Below are positions 7,649 to 15,675 of a DNA stretch of 64,000 nucleotides, piece by piece. The notes under the pieces were generated by a model that saw nothing but the letters and a program-made list of their open reading frames with translations, had not been told where the DNA came from and searched no databases. Each line of letters begins with the position of its first letter. Positions within the stretch are counted from its first letter, which is position 1. The position numbers were made by a program, and so were the translations under genes. Origin of the DNA: PALSA-693 sp963834725 (GTDB lineage: Bacteria; Actinomycetota; Acidimicrobiia; Acidimicrobiales; Palsa-688); the NCBI GenBank assembly GCA_963834725.1, contig CAWICN010000001.1, positions 4,526,001-4,590,000 on the forward strand, in the 5' to 3' direction.

Positions 7649-9331
7649 ATGGCCAGTGACTTGAAGCCCCGCAGCCGAGAGGTGACCGACGGTTACGAGC
7701 GGGCGCCGGCCCGGGCCATGCTCCGGGCCATCGGCATGACTGACGACGATTGGGACAAGCCTCAGGTGGGGGTCGCGTCTTCCTGGAACGAGGTCACCCC
7801 GTGCAACCTGCCGCTCGACCGACTGGCCAAGCAGGCCAAGGAGGGGGTCCGGGCCGCCGGCGGGTACCCGATCGAGTTCGTCACCATCGCAGTTTCCGAC
7901 GGCATCTCCATGGGTGGTGAGGGGATGCGCGCCTCTCTGGTGAGTCGGGAGGTCATCGCCGACTCTGTCGAGACAGTCATGCATGCCGAGCGCTTCGATG
8001 CCATGGTGACCCTGGCGGGATGCGATAAGTCGCTGCCAGGAATGCTGATGGCTGCCGCCCGCCTCAACTTGCCGGCCGTCTTCCTGTACGGGGGCAGCAT
8101 TCTGCCCGGGAAGGGGCCGCGTGGAGAGGCCCTCGACATCGTGAGCGTGTTCGAGGCCGTCGGGGCCCGGGCAACCGGCGCGCTCACCGACGAGGAGCTG
8201 GCGCTCATCGAACGAAGCGCCTGCCCCACCATCGGTAGCTGCGCCGGCATGTTCACGGCCAACACCATGGCGTCGATCTCCGAAGCACTCGGCATGGCGT
8301 TGCCCGGCTCGGCCTCGCCAGCCGCGGTCGACGCCCGGCGGGACGACCTGGCGCGGCAGTCCGGGGAGGCGGTCATCCGCTTGCTGGAGGCGGGCATCAG
8401 GCCCCGGCATATCATGACCAAGCCCGCGTTCGAGAACGCCATCGCGGTGACCATGGCGCTCGGGGGTTCGACCAACGCGGTGCTCCATCTGCTGGCGATC
8501 GCCAACGAGGCACGCGTCGACCTGACCCTCGACGACTTCGACCGGATCGGCCGGCGGGTTCCGCACATCGCCGACACCAAACCCCATGGCCGGTTCCACA
8601 TGGTGGACATCGATCGCGTCGGTGGGGTGCCCGTGGTAATGAGCGCCCTGCTCGAAGCCGGACTGGTCCACGGCGATTGCCTGACCGTCACCGGACGGAC
8701 CGCGGCCGAGAACCTGGAGGCAGTCGGCCCCGCGCCCCCCGATGGGCAGGTCATCCACCCGGTGGCCGAGCCCATCCATGCCGACGGCGGCATTGCCATT
8801 CTCCGCGGGTCGCTTGCGCCCGAGGGCGCAGTGGTCAAGGTGGCCGGTCTCGACCAGGACCATTTCGAGGGGGTCGCCCGGGTCTTCGACGGCGAGGACC
8901 AGGCCATGGAGGCCATCCTGGCTGGGTCCATACAGCCAGGGACCATTGTGGTCGTCCGCTATGAAGGGCCTAAGGGCGGTCCCGGGATGCGCGAGATGCT
9001 GGCCGTGACGGGGGCCATGAAGGGCGCCGGGCGGGGCGCGGACTGCGCCCTCATGACCGACGGTCGTTTCAGCGGCGGTACGCACGGCTTCTGCGTCGGC
9101 CATGTCGCGCCCGAAGCGGTGGACGGGGGCCCCATTGCCCTCGTTGCCGACGGCGATCGCGTCGTCATCGACGTGCCAACCCGTCGTATCGACGTCCTGG
9201 TTGAGCCCGCTGAACTCGAGCAACGACGGGCCCACTGGAAGCGACCCGAACCGCGCTACCCGACCGGCGTGCTCGCCAAGTTCGCCCGACTGGTCACCGG
9301 GGCCGAGCGGGGCGCGGTGACCAACACCTAG
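7649..9331 (+). CDS. ilvD: Dihydroxy-acid dehydratase
   Basis: IlvD (560 aa) dehydrates 2,3-dihydroxy-3-methylbutanoate or -pentanoate to the 2-oxo acid, step three of valine/isoleucine synthesis. It is an Fe-S enzyme. Cluster-region cysteines are visible in TPCNLPLDRLAKQ, LAGCDKSLPGMLMA and CPTIGSCAGMFTANTM. The substrate loop GGSTNAVLHLLAIANEA and the C-terminal GRFSGGTHGFCVGHVAPEA are intact. Start chosen at ATG 7649 (MASDLKPRSREVTDGYERAPARAMLRA), where similarity to the family begins; the frame is open upstream through repeats. It precedes ilvB but is separated by a 269-bp leader region, so ilvBNC probably has its own promoter. Confidence 0.96.
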   Translation: MASDLKPRSREVTDGYERAPARAMLRAIGMTDDDWDKPQVGVASSWNEVTPCNLPLDRLAKQAKEGVRAAGGYPIEFVTIAVSDGISMGGEGMRASLVSREVIADSVETVMHAERFDAMVTLAGCDKSLPGMLMAAARLNLPAVFLYGGSILPGKGPRGEALDIVSVFEAVGARATGALTDEELALIERSACPTIGSCAGMFTANTMASISEALGMALPGSASPAAVDARRDDLARQSGEAVIRLLEAGIRPRHIMTKPAFENAIAVTMALGGSTNAVLHLLAIANEARVDLTLDDFDRIGRRVPHIADTKPHGRFHMVDIDRVGGVPVVMSALLEAGLVHGDCLTVTGRTAAENLEAVGPAPPDGQVIHPVAEPIHADGGIAILRGSLAPEGAVVKVAGLDQDHFEGVARVFDGEDQAMEAILAGSIQPGTIVVVRYEGPKGGPGMREMLAVTGAMKGAGRGADCALMTDGRFSGGTHGFCVGHVAPEAVDGGPIALVADGDRVVIDVPTRRIDVLVEPAELEQRRAHWKRPEPRYPTGVLAKFARLVTGAERGAVTNT

Positions 9332-9416
9332 CCAGCACGCCCGGTCTCCTGGTCCGGCTCCCGGGAGGAAAGAAAACAGGCGACCGCCCCGGGCCTCGAC
9401 GCGCCCGGTAGGCCGA

Positions 9417-9446
9417 TTGCACTCCGGCGGCGGGCTGTGCCAGACT
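9417..9446 (+). promoter_or_regulatory. Possible promoter for the ilvB leader transcript
   Basis: TTGCAC (9417-9422) and CAGACT (9441-9446) are separated by 18 nt, resembling an actinobacterial -35/-10 pair. A start 7-8 nt later would fall on the GTG of the leader peptide at 9454, implying a leaderless leader transcript. This is pattern matching only; no start site is proven. Confidence 0.4.
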
Positions 9447-9453
9447 GGCGGCC

Positions 9454-9492
9454 GTGACCACCTTCTGGCCCACCCTCGTAGTTATCACCTGA
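9454..9492 (+). CDS. Branched-chain leader peptide upstream of ilvB
   Basis: A 12-codon ORF, GTG to TGA, reads VTTFWPTLVVIT: four consecutive branched-chain codons (Leu-Val-Val-Ile) near the end. It is followed directly by two hairpins, the second a terminator, and then ilvB. This is the layout of an amino-acid attenuator leader, as described for ilv operons of enteric bacteria and corynebacteria. Stalling at the LVVI codons when charged tRNA is scarce would favour antitermination. Actual translation is inferred. Confidence 0.75.
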   Translation: MTTFWPTLVVIT

Positions 9493-9549
9493 CGCACACG
9501 CCGACCCGCGTGTGCGTTGCCGACCTCCCCAACCCGGGAGGTCGTTTTA
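9492..9549 (+). terminator. ilvB attenuator: pause hairpin plus intrinsic terminator
   Basis: Hairpin 1 pairs ACGCACACG (9492-9500) with CGTGTGCGT (9509-9517), a perfect 9-bp stem starting in the leader stop codon. Hairpin 2 pairs GACCTCCC (9522-9529) with GGGAGGTC (9536-9543) over a 6-nt loop and is followed by GTTTTAATTT, a typical Rho-independent terminator. About 50 nt then lead to the ilvB ATG. The arrangement supports transcription attenuation of ilvBNC in response to branched-chain amino acid supply. I did not compute folding energies or resolve an antiterminator. Confidence 0.8.
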
Positions 9550-9600
9550 ATTTCCGTCGCCCCCGCCTCGCCATCCGCGCCGATCCATTAAAGGAAAGCC

Positions 9601-11337
9601 ATGAAGCTGACCGGAGCCCAAGCGCTCATCAAAAGCCTGGAGCTGGAGAACGTCGAAGTGGTCTTCGGGCTGCCCGGAGGGTGCATCCTGCCCGCGTACG
9701 ACCCCATCCTCGACTCGACGCTTCGCCACATCCTGGTCCGCCACGAACAGGGCGCCGGACACATGGCCGAGGGCTATGCCCACGTCACCGGCCGCCCCGG
9801 TGTCGCCATGGTCACCAGCGGGCCGGCGGCGACCAATCTGGTCACCCCGCTGTGCGACGCCTACATGGACTCGGTGCCGATGGTCGCAATCACCGGTCAG
9901 GTCGGACGACCTGTGATCGGCACGGACGGCTTCCAGGAATGCGACACGGTCGGGATCACCCGCTCGGTGACCAAGCACAACGAGCTCATCATGGACCCCG
10001 ATGAGATCCCCCTCCTGGTTCGTCAGGCCTTCCACCTGGCCACGACCGGCCGCCCCGGCCCGGTACTGCTTGACGTGCCGAAGGACGTCCTGCAGGCCCA
10101 GATGACATGGTCGTGGCCGACTGACACGGACGTGACCGCCTCGCTGCCCGGCTACAAGCCAACTGTCAATGGGCATCCTCGCATGATCAAGGAGGCGGCC
10201 CGGCTGATCGCGGAAGCCCGGCGACCGGTTATTTATGCCGGAGGTGGCATCCTCAAGTCGCGGGCTGCGGAGGCGCTCCGGCAGCTGGCCGAGCTGATCG
10301 AGGTGCCGGTCGTGACCACCCTGATGGCACGGGGCGCCTTCCCGGACGACCACCCCCTGTGCCTGGGTATGCCGGGCATGCACGGCAACTACACGGCGAT
10401 CATGGCGATGCAGCAGTCGGACCTGCTGATTGCTCTCGGTACCCGCTTCGACGACCGCGTGACCGGCCGGGTCGCCAACTTCGCCCCCGAGGCCAAGGTC
10501 ATCCACGTCGACATCGACCCTGCCGAGCTCGGCAAGATCCGCCGCCCCGACGTGCCGATCGTCGGTGATTGCCGGCGGGTCATCACCGAACTCGTGCGGG
10601 CGCTCCAGCCCCTCGAGCAGCCCGACCGGCACGAGTGGCGGAGCCGGCTGTCGGGCTGGCAGGAGCGGTTCCCGCTCTATTACGACCCGCCCGCCGACGG
10701 CGACGCCCTCAAACCGCAGTACGTGATGGAAGCGCTGCGGGACGGCGCGCCCGAAGGCACCATCCTGGCCTCGGGCGTCGGGCAGCATCAGATGTGGGCG
10801 AGCCAGTACTGGCGCTTCACCGAGCCCTACAGCTGGGTGAATTCCGGTGGCCTCGGCACCATGGGCTTCTGCGTACCGGCTGCCATCGGGGCGAAGGTGG
10901 GCCGCCCGGACCGCACGGTGTGGGCGGTGGACGGTGACGGCTGCTTCCAGATGACCGCTCAGGAGTTGGTGACGGCGTCGAGCGAACGCATACCGATCAA
11001 GGTCGCCATCCTCAATAACGCCTACCTCGGCATGGTGCGCCAATGGCAGGAGATGTTTTACCAGGAGCGCTACAGCGAGGTGTATCTCTCACCCGACCTG
11101 CCCGACTATGTGAAATGGGCGGAGGCCATGGGCTGCATCGGTTTCCGGGTGGAGGCTCATGAGGAGGTCGCTCCGACGATTGAGAAGGCCAATGCCATTG
11201 ACGACCGGCCCGTCGTCATCGACTTTCGCACCGACACCCAGGAGAAGGTGTTCCCGATGGTTCCCGCCGGGGCGTCCAACGATGACGTGGTGGTCCACCC
11301 CTCCCAGCAGCCGGGCGGCGAGAGGCTGGTGCAGTGA
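9601..11337 (+). CDS. ilvB: Acetolactate synthase large subunit
   Basis: IlvB (578 aa) is the ThDP-dependent catalytic subunit making acetolactate or acetohydroxybutyrate. The catalytic Glu is in RHEQGAGHMAEGYA. The FAD-linked middle domain and the ThDP motif GDGCFQM ... NNAYLGMVRQWQ are intact. Start ATG 9601 follows AAAGGAAAGCC, a good ribosome binding site. The stop TGA lies in GTGA (11334-11337), which is also the start of a 66-codon repeat ORF rather than of ilvN itself. Likely regulated by the attenuator just upstream. Forms the ilvB-ilvN-ilvC operon. Confidence 0.97.
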   Translation: MKLTGAQALIKSLELENVEVVFGLPGGCILPAYDPILDSTLRHILVRHEQGAGHMAEGYAHVTGRPGVAMVTSGPAATNLVTPLCDAYMDSVPMVAITGQVGRPVIGTDGFQECDTVGITRSVTKHNELIMDPDEIPLLVRQAFHLATTGRPGPVLLDVPKDVLQAQMTWSWPTDTDVTASLPGYKPTVNGHPRMIKEAARLIAEARRPVIYAGGGILKSRAAEALRQLAELIEVPVVTTLMARGAFPDDHPLCLGMPGMHGNYTAIMAMQQSDLLIALGTRFDDRVTGRVANFAPEAKVIHVDIDPAELGKIRRPDVPIVGDCRRVITELVRALQPLEQPDRHEWRSRLSGWQERFPLYYDPPADGDALKPQYVMEALRDGAPEGTILASGVGQHQMWASQYWRFTEPYSWVNSGGLGTMGFCVPAAIGAKVGRPDRTVWAVDGDGCFQMTAQELVTASSERIPIKVAILNNAYLGMVRQWQEMFYQERYSEVYLSPDLPDYVKWAEAMGCIGFRVEAHEEVAPTIEKANAIDDRPVVIDFRTDTQEKVFPMVPAGASNDDVVVHPSQQPGGERLVQ

Positions 11338-11534
11338 GCGACCTCGTGGAGCGAACCCATGTGCCAGTGAGCGACCTCGTGGAGCGAACCCATGTGCCAG
11401 TGAGCGACCTCGTGGAGCGAACCAATGTGCCAGTGAGCGACCTCGTGGAGCGAACCAATGTGGCAGTGAGCGACTTCGTGGAGCGAACCGGTGTGGCAGG
11501 TTGCGGCCCTATCCCGTGGATGGTGCCGCAGTGA
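11334..11534 (+). repeat. 33-bp repeats ending in a 22-codon micro-ORF unit, between ilvB and ilvN
   Basis: One open frame (GTG 11334 to TGA 11534, 66 codons) overlaps the ilvB stop at its start and the ilvN GTG (11531) at its end, both as GTGA. It contains four 11-codon copies, VSDLVERT followed by HVP, HVP, NVP and NVA, and then one full unit VSDFVERTGVAGCG with PIPWMVPQ. The last unit matches the gatC/gatA 65-bp element closely at DNA level. Copies are in frame (33 bp), unlike the 65-bp gat array. It may be a coupled small ORF or a neutral insertion; no homology to a known protein recognised. Confidence 0.9.
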
Positions 11535-12127
11535 GCGAGCTGAGTCGAGCGAACCAGGGTGGCTCGAGCGGACCGAGTCGAGCGAACCGTCCCGGCCCGA
11601 GCGGGCCCAGTCATCAGACCCTGTCGGTCCTGGTCGAGAACCGATCAGGCGTGTTGGCCCGGGTGAGCGGGCTGTTCGCCCGCCGGGGCTTCAACATCAT
11701 CTCCCTGGCCGTCGCCCCGTCCGATGACGAGCGGTTCAGTCGCATCACGATCGTGATCGACGTGGAGGAGACGTCGGTGGAGCAGATCACGAAGCAGCTG
11801 TTCAAGCTGGTCAACGTGGTGAAGATCACCGAACTGCACCCCGCCGACGCCATCGAGTGCGAGCTCTTGCTGGTGACCGTGGCCGCCGGCCCTGGAAAGC
11901 GCAGCGAAGTCATCGAACTGGTAGGGGTGTTCGAGGGCAAGATCGTCGACGTGGCGCCGGCCGGGCTGACCGTCATGCTCGCCGGCCATCCTGATCAGCT
12001 CGACGGCTTCGAGGAGCTGCTGCGACCGTATGGCATCACCGAACTGCAACGCACGGGCCGGGTGGCGTTGCCCAAGCTGGACCGTCAAACTGGCCCGCGT
12101 TTGCGGCTCTCAGGAAAGGCAGGTTAG
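11531..12127 (+). CDS. ilvN: Acetolactate synthase small (regulatory) subunit
   Basis: IlvN (198 aa from the GTG at 11531) is the ACT-domain subunit giving valine feedback control to IlvB. The ACT core starts at HQTLSVLVENRSGVLARVSG and continues FARRGFNIISLAVAPSDDERFSRITIVID; a second half follows (ECELLLVTVAAGPGKRSEVIELV). About 28 residues before the ACT domain (VSELSRANQGGSSGPSRAN...) are unusual and are built from the same GAGCGAACC motif that marks the upstream repeats. A shorter start is possible, but the GTG overlaps the stop of the preceding micro-ORF just as in the gat operon. Confidence 0.94.
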   Translation: MSELSRANQGGSSGPSRANRPGPSGPSHQTLSVLVENRSGVLARVSGLFARRGFNIISLAVAPSDDERFSRITIVIDVEETSVEQITKQLFKLVNVVKITELHPADAIECELLLVTVAAGPGKRSEVIELVGVFEGKIVDVAPAGLTVMLAGHPDQLDGFEELLRPYGITELQRTGRVALPKLDRQTGPRLRLSGKAG

Positions 12128-12135
12128 GACTGGCT

Positions 12136-13164
12136 ATGGCTGCGACCGTGTACTACGAGAAGGACGCCGATGCCGGGATCATCGCCGGGCGCAGGGTGGC
12201 GATCATCGGGTACGGCTCCCAGGGCCACGCCCACGCCCTCAACCTCCGGGACTCGGGCGTCGACGTCCGGGTGGGGCTACGCGAGGGTTCCTCCTCGGCG
12301 TCGAAGGCCGCCGCAGCGGGACTGCGTGTCACGTCGGTGGCCGAGGCGGCCACAGAGGCGGATGTGATCATGATCCTGGCGCCCGACACCGAGCAGCAGG
12401 CCATCTACCGGGCGGACATCGAACCCGTCCTCAGGCCCGGTGACAGCCTGCTCTTTGCTCATGGCTTCAACGTGCGCTTCGGGCTCATCCCGCCCCCGCC
12501 TGGCGTCGACGTGGCGATGGTGGCGCCCAAGGGGCCGGGCCACCTGGTGCGGCGCACCTACGAGGCCGGCGGGGGAGTGCCGGCGCTCATCGCGGTGGCT
12601 CAGGACGCGACAGGGAAGGCCCGAGACCTGGCCCTGTCGTACGCGGACGCCCTCGGCGCCACCCGGGCAGGTGTGCTCGAGACCACCTTCGAGGAGGAAA
12701 CCGAGACGGACCTCTTCGGCGAGCAGGTGGTGCTGTGTGGCGGCCTCACGTCGCTCATCCAGGCCGGCTTCGAGACGCTCGTCGACGCCGGCTACCAGCC
12801 CGAGTCCGCTTATTTCGAGTGCCTGCACGAGGTCAAACTGATCGTCGACCTCATGTACGAGCACGGCATCGCCGGAATGCGCTACTCGATCTCGGACACG
12901 GCCGAGTATGGCGACCTGACCCGCGGGCCCAGGGTGATCAACTCCGCGGTGCGGGAGGAGATGAAGCGCATCCTGGAGGAGGTGCAGTCCGGTCGGTTCG
13001 CCGACGAGTGGATCGCTGAGAACAAAGCCGGCCGCCCCCGCTTCAACCAGTTGCGCGAGGCGGCCCGGGCCCATCCCATCGAGACGGTCGGTGCCGAGTT
13101 GCGGGCCATGATGCCGTTTATCAGCGCCGGCGCCCAGCGCCCGCAGGACGTGAGCGGCGGCTAG
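12136..13164 (+). CDS. ilvC: Ketol-acid reductoisomerase
   Basis: IlvC (342 aa, class I) performs Mg-dependent alkyl migration and NADPH reduction of acetolactate. N-terminal Rossmann motif VAIIGYGSQGHAHALNLRDSG, then the phosphate-binding VGLREGSSSASKA. Knotted C-terminal domain with metal-binding acidic residues in LETTFEEETETDLFGEQ and ECLHEVKLIVDLMYE. It starts 9 bp after ilvN with GGAAAGGCAGG just upstream. The final codons DVSGG-stop lie in a 46-bp repeat that is triplicated downstream. Last gene of ilvBNC. Confidence 0.97.
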   Translation: MAATVYYEKDADAGIIAGRRVAIIGYGSQGHAHALNLRDSGVDVRVGLREGSSSASKAAAAGLRVTSVAEAATEADVIMILAPDTEQQAIYRADIEPVLRPGDSLLFAHGFNVRFGLIPPPPGVDVAMVAPKGPGHLVRRTYEAGGGVPALIAVAQDATGKARDLALSYADALGATRAGVLETTFEEETETDLFGEQVVLCGGLTSLIQAGFETLVDAGYQPESAYFECLHEVKLIVDLMYEHGIAGMRYSISDTAEYGDLTRGPRVINSAVREEMKRILEEVQSGRFADEWIAENKAGRPRFNQLREAARAHPIETVGAELRAMMPFISAGAQRPQDVSGG

Positions 13165-13283
13165 CACCCGACCGGGCCCGGCGAGGAATCAGGACGTGAG
13201 CGGCGCCTAGCGCCGACCGGCCAGTTGAGGGCCGGCTGGACGTGAGCGGCGGCTAGCACCCGACCGGGCCCGGCGGCCCGGTG
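13146..13283 (+). repeat. 46-bp tandem triplication containing the ilvC stop codon
   Basis: GGACGTGAGCGGCGGCTAG, the last ilvC codons and stop, recurs at 13146, 13192 and 13238 with exact 46-bp spacing; the middle copy is more diverged. The copies occupy most of the 160-bp space between the convergent ilvC and serC genes. The GC-rich palindromic stretches (GGGCCCGG and similar) at its end may help termination, but no T-run is present. Confidence 0.85.
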
Positions 13284-13324
13284 AGGGCCCGGCGCGCTGC
13301 CGTGTCCTCTTTCCCCGAACCTGG

Positions 13325-14455
13325 CTACAAATGCGTTACCACGTAGTCGATGCAGCCGGTGAGCGCCGCCACGTCGTCGGGTTCGACGGCGGGGAACATC
13401 GCGATCCGCAGTTGGTTGCGTCCCAACTTTCGGTAGGGCTCTGTGTCCACCACCCCGTTGGCTCGCAGGATCTTGGCCACCTGCGCGGCGTCGACAGCCG
13501 GATCGAAGTCGATGGTTCCGATCACGTTGCTGCGCTCGTCCGGTTTGGCGACGAATGGCGTGGCGTAGTCGGACGACTCGGCCCATCCGTAGAGGATCTC
13601 GGCGGAGCGCTCCGAACGCCCGGCGGCGAAGTCGACGCCACCACCCGCCAGCATCCATTCAAGCTGGTGCACGAACAGCACAAGCGTGGCCAGGGCGGGA
13701 GTGTTATAGGTCTGATCGAGCCGGCTCTGTTCGGCAGCGATGCTCAGGTCGAGGAAGGCCGGCGTCCAGCGGCCGGACTCTCGAATACTGGTCACCCGCT
13801 CCAATGCGGCGGGCGAGAGCACAGCCACCCAGAGCCCGCCGTCTGAGGCGAAGCTCTTCTGCGGGGCGAAGTAGTAGGCGTCCACCTGCGTCGGGTCGAA
13901 GCGCAGGCCGCCCGCGCCGGACGTGGCGTCGACCGCGACCAGCGCGTCCCCGCCACCCTCGGGGCGATGCACCTGCATCATCACGCCCGTTGACGTCTCA
14001 TTGTGGGTGAGCGCGTAGAGGTCGACCGTCGGGTCCGGCCGCGGCCATGGATGGGTGCCGGCGAGGGATTCGATGACATCCGGCGAGGCCAGGTGAGGGG
14101 CGGCGGCTGCAGCTTGCGCAAATTTGGATGAAAACTCCCCGAAGCTGAGGTGCTGGCTCCGTCGCATGATCAGGCCGAAGATGGCGACGTCCCAGAAGGC
14201 CGTGGCGCCGCCATTGCCGAGCACCACCTCATAGCCGTCGGGGAGGGCCCACAAGTCGGTGAGTCCCGAGCGCAGCCGTCCCACGAGGGACTTCACCGGG
14301 GCCTGGCGGTGGCTGGTGCCGAGGAGGGTGGCACCCAGCTCCGAGAGCGCTGCGACCGCGGCCGGCGGAACCTTCGAGGGGCCGGAGCCGAAGCGCCCGT
14401 CGGCTGGCAGCAGGCTGGCTGGGATCTGGATAACGCGAGGAGATGGGTTAGCCAC
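13325..14455 (-). CDS. serC: Phosphoserine aminotransferase (actinobacterial type)
   Basis: SerC (376 aa) converts 3-phosphohydroxypyruvate to phosphoserine with PLP. The sequence follows the mycobacterial-type subfamily: LPADGRFGSGPSKVP near the N-terminus, GTSHRQAPVKSLVGR, LGNGGATAFWD, and the PLP lysine in YYFAPQKSFASDGG. The GTG at 14455 (VANPSPRVIQIP) is the most likely start; the frame is open further upstream, but that stretch overlaps the divergent aminotransferase. Only ~19 bp separate the two divergent start codons, so their promoters must overlap. Together with serA it covers two of the three serine-synthesis steps. Confidence 0.94.
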   Translation of the reverse strand: MANPSPRVIQIPASLLPADGRFGSGPSKVPPAAVAALSELGATLLGTSHRQAPVKSLVGRLRSGLTDLWALPDGYEVVLGNGGATAFWDVAIFGLIMRRSQHLSFGEFSSKFAQAAAAAPHLASPDVIESLAGTHPWPRPDPTVDLYALTHNETSTGVMMQVHRPEGGGDALVAVDATSGAGGLRFDPTQVDAYYFAPQKSFASDGGLWVAVLSPAALERVTSIRESGRWTPAFLDLSIAAEQSRLDQTYNTPALATLVLFVHQLEWMLAGGGVDFAAGRSERSAEILYGWAESSDYATPFVAKPDERSNVIGTIDFDPAVDAAQVAKILRANGVVDTEPYRKLGRNQLRIAMFPAVEPDDVAALTGCIDYVVTHL

Positions 14456-14474
14456 TGTGAAACTATGGCAGGCA

Positions 14475-15668
14475 ATGGCTCGGATCTCACAGCGCATTGC
14501 AGGCGTCGCCGAGTCGGCGACGCTGGCCATCGACGCCAAGGCCAAGGCGCTCGTCGCCGCGGGTGAGGACGTGATCGGTTTCGGTGCCGGGGAGCCGGAC
14601 TTTCCGACGCCGCCGCACATCGTGGCGGCTGCGGCGGAGGCGTGCTCCGATCCCCGGAACCACAAGTACACGCCGGCGGCGGGCTTGCCCGAGCTGCGAG
14701 CGGCGGTGGCCGCCAAGACGGCCCGCGACTCCGGCTTCGAGGTGCCCGCCTCTCAGGTGCTCATCACCAACGGCGGCAAGCAGGCAGTCGAACAGACCTT
14801 CGCCACCCTGCTCGACCCCGGCGACGAGGTTCTCCTGCCCGCGCCCTACTGGACCACCTATCCCGAGGCCATCCGCCTGGCGGGAGGAGTCCCGGTCGAG
14901 GTGCCGACCACCTGGGAGGCGGGGTTCAAGGTCACGGTGGACCGGCTGGAGGCGGCCCGGACGGCCCGCACCAAGGTGTTCCTGTTCGTGTCGCCGTCCA
15001 ACCCGACCGGGGCCGTCTACCCGCCCGATGAGGTCGAGGCCATCGGCCGGTGGGCCCTCGATCACGGGGTCTGGGTGGTCACCGATGAGATCTACGAGCA
15101 CCTGGTCTACGGCGACGCCCGGTCCGCGTCGATGCCGGTCGTCGTCCCGGAGCTCGCCGATACGTGCGTGGTGGTCAATGGCGTGGCCAAGACGTATGCC
15201 ATGACGGGGTGGCGCGTCGGCTGGATGATCGGGCCGTCCGACGTGATCGGGGCTGCCGCCAACCTGCAATCCCACGCCACCTCCAACGTGTGCAACGTCG
15301 CCCAACGAGCGGCCCTGGCCGCGGTGAGCGGAGACCTCGAGGCCGTGGCCGAGATGCGATCGGTCTATGACCGGCGCCGGCGCACCATCGTCGCCATGCT
15401 CAACGACATCCCCGGGGTGCGCTGCCCCGAGCCCCACGGCGCGTTCTACGCCTTTCCCAGCATGGAAGGGCTGTTGGGGCAGTCGCTCGGAGGCCAGACC
15501 GCATCCACGTCACTCCAACTGGCGGCCCTGGTGCTCGACCGGGCCCAGGTTGCCTTCGTGCCGGGAGAGGCGTTCGGGGCGCCGGGTTATGCCCGGTTCT
15601 CCTACGCCCTCGACGACGATGCGCTGGCCGAGGGGATCAATCGCCTAGCCAAGTTCGTCGCCGGTTGA
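14475..15668 (+). CDS. Class I aminotransferase, aspartate aminotransferase-like
   Basis: PLP-dependent fold-type I enzyme, 397 aa. Features: IDAKAKALVAAGEDVIGFGAGEPDFPTP, the HKYTPAAGLPELR substrate region, VSPSNPTGAVYP, VVTDEIYEHLVYGD, and the PLP lysine in VNGVAKTYAMTGWRVGWMIGP. This pattern matches the AspC/AspB family that transaminates aspartate, sometimes with broad specificity. Start at ATG 14475 (MARISQRIAG); an in-frame GTG 18 nt upstream is possible. It is followed 7 bp later by serA. Exact amino-donor specificity cannot be read from sequence. Confidence 0.92.
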   Translation: MARISQRIAGVAESATLAIDAKAKALVAAGEDVIGFGAGEPDFPTPPHIVAAAAEACSDPRNHKYTPAAGLPELRAAVAAKTARDSGFEVPASQVLITNGGKQAVEQTFATLLDPGDEVLLPAPYWTTYPEAIRLAGGVPVEVPTTWEAGFKVTVDRLEAARTARTKVFLFVSPSNPTGAVYPPDEVEAIGRWALDHGVWVVTDEIYEHLVYGDARSASMPVVVPELADTCVVVNGVAKTYAMTGWRVGWMIGPSDVIGAAANLQSHATSNVCNVAQRAALAAVSGDLEAVAEMRSVYDRRRRTIVAMLNDIPGVRCPEPHGAFYAFPSMEGLLGQSLGGQTASTSLQLAALVLDRAQVAFVPGEAFGAPGYARFSYALDDDALAEGINRLAKFVAG

Positions 15669-15675
15669 CGCCGGC

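Noticed and set aside
9492..9549. T-box or other aminoacyl-tRNA-sensing riboswitch before ilvB
   Set aside because: No room for a T-box and no specifier-loop layout; the leader peptide plus two hairpins explains the region better.
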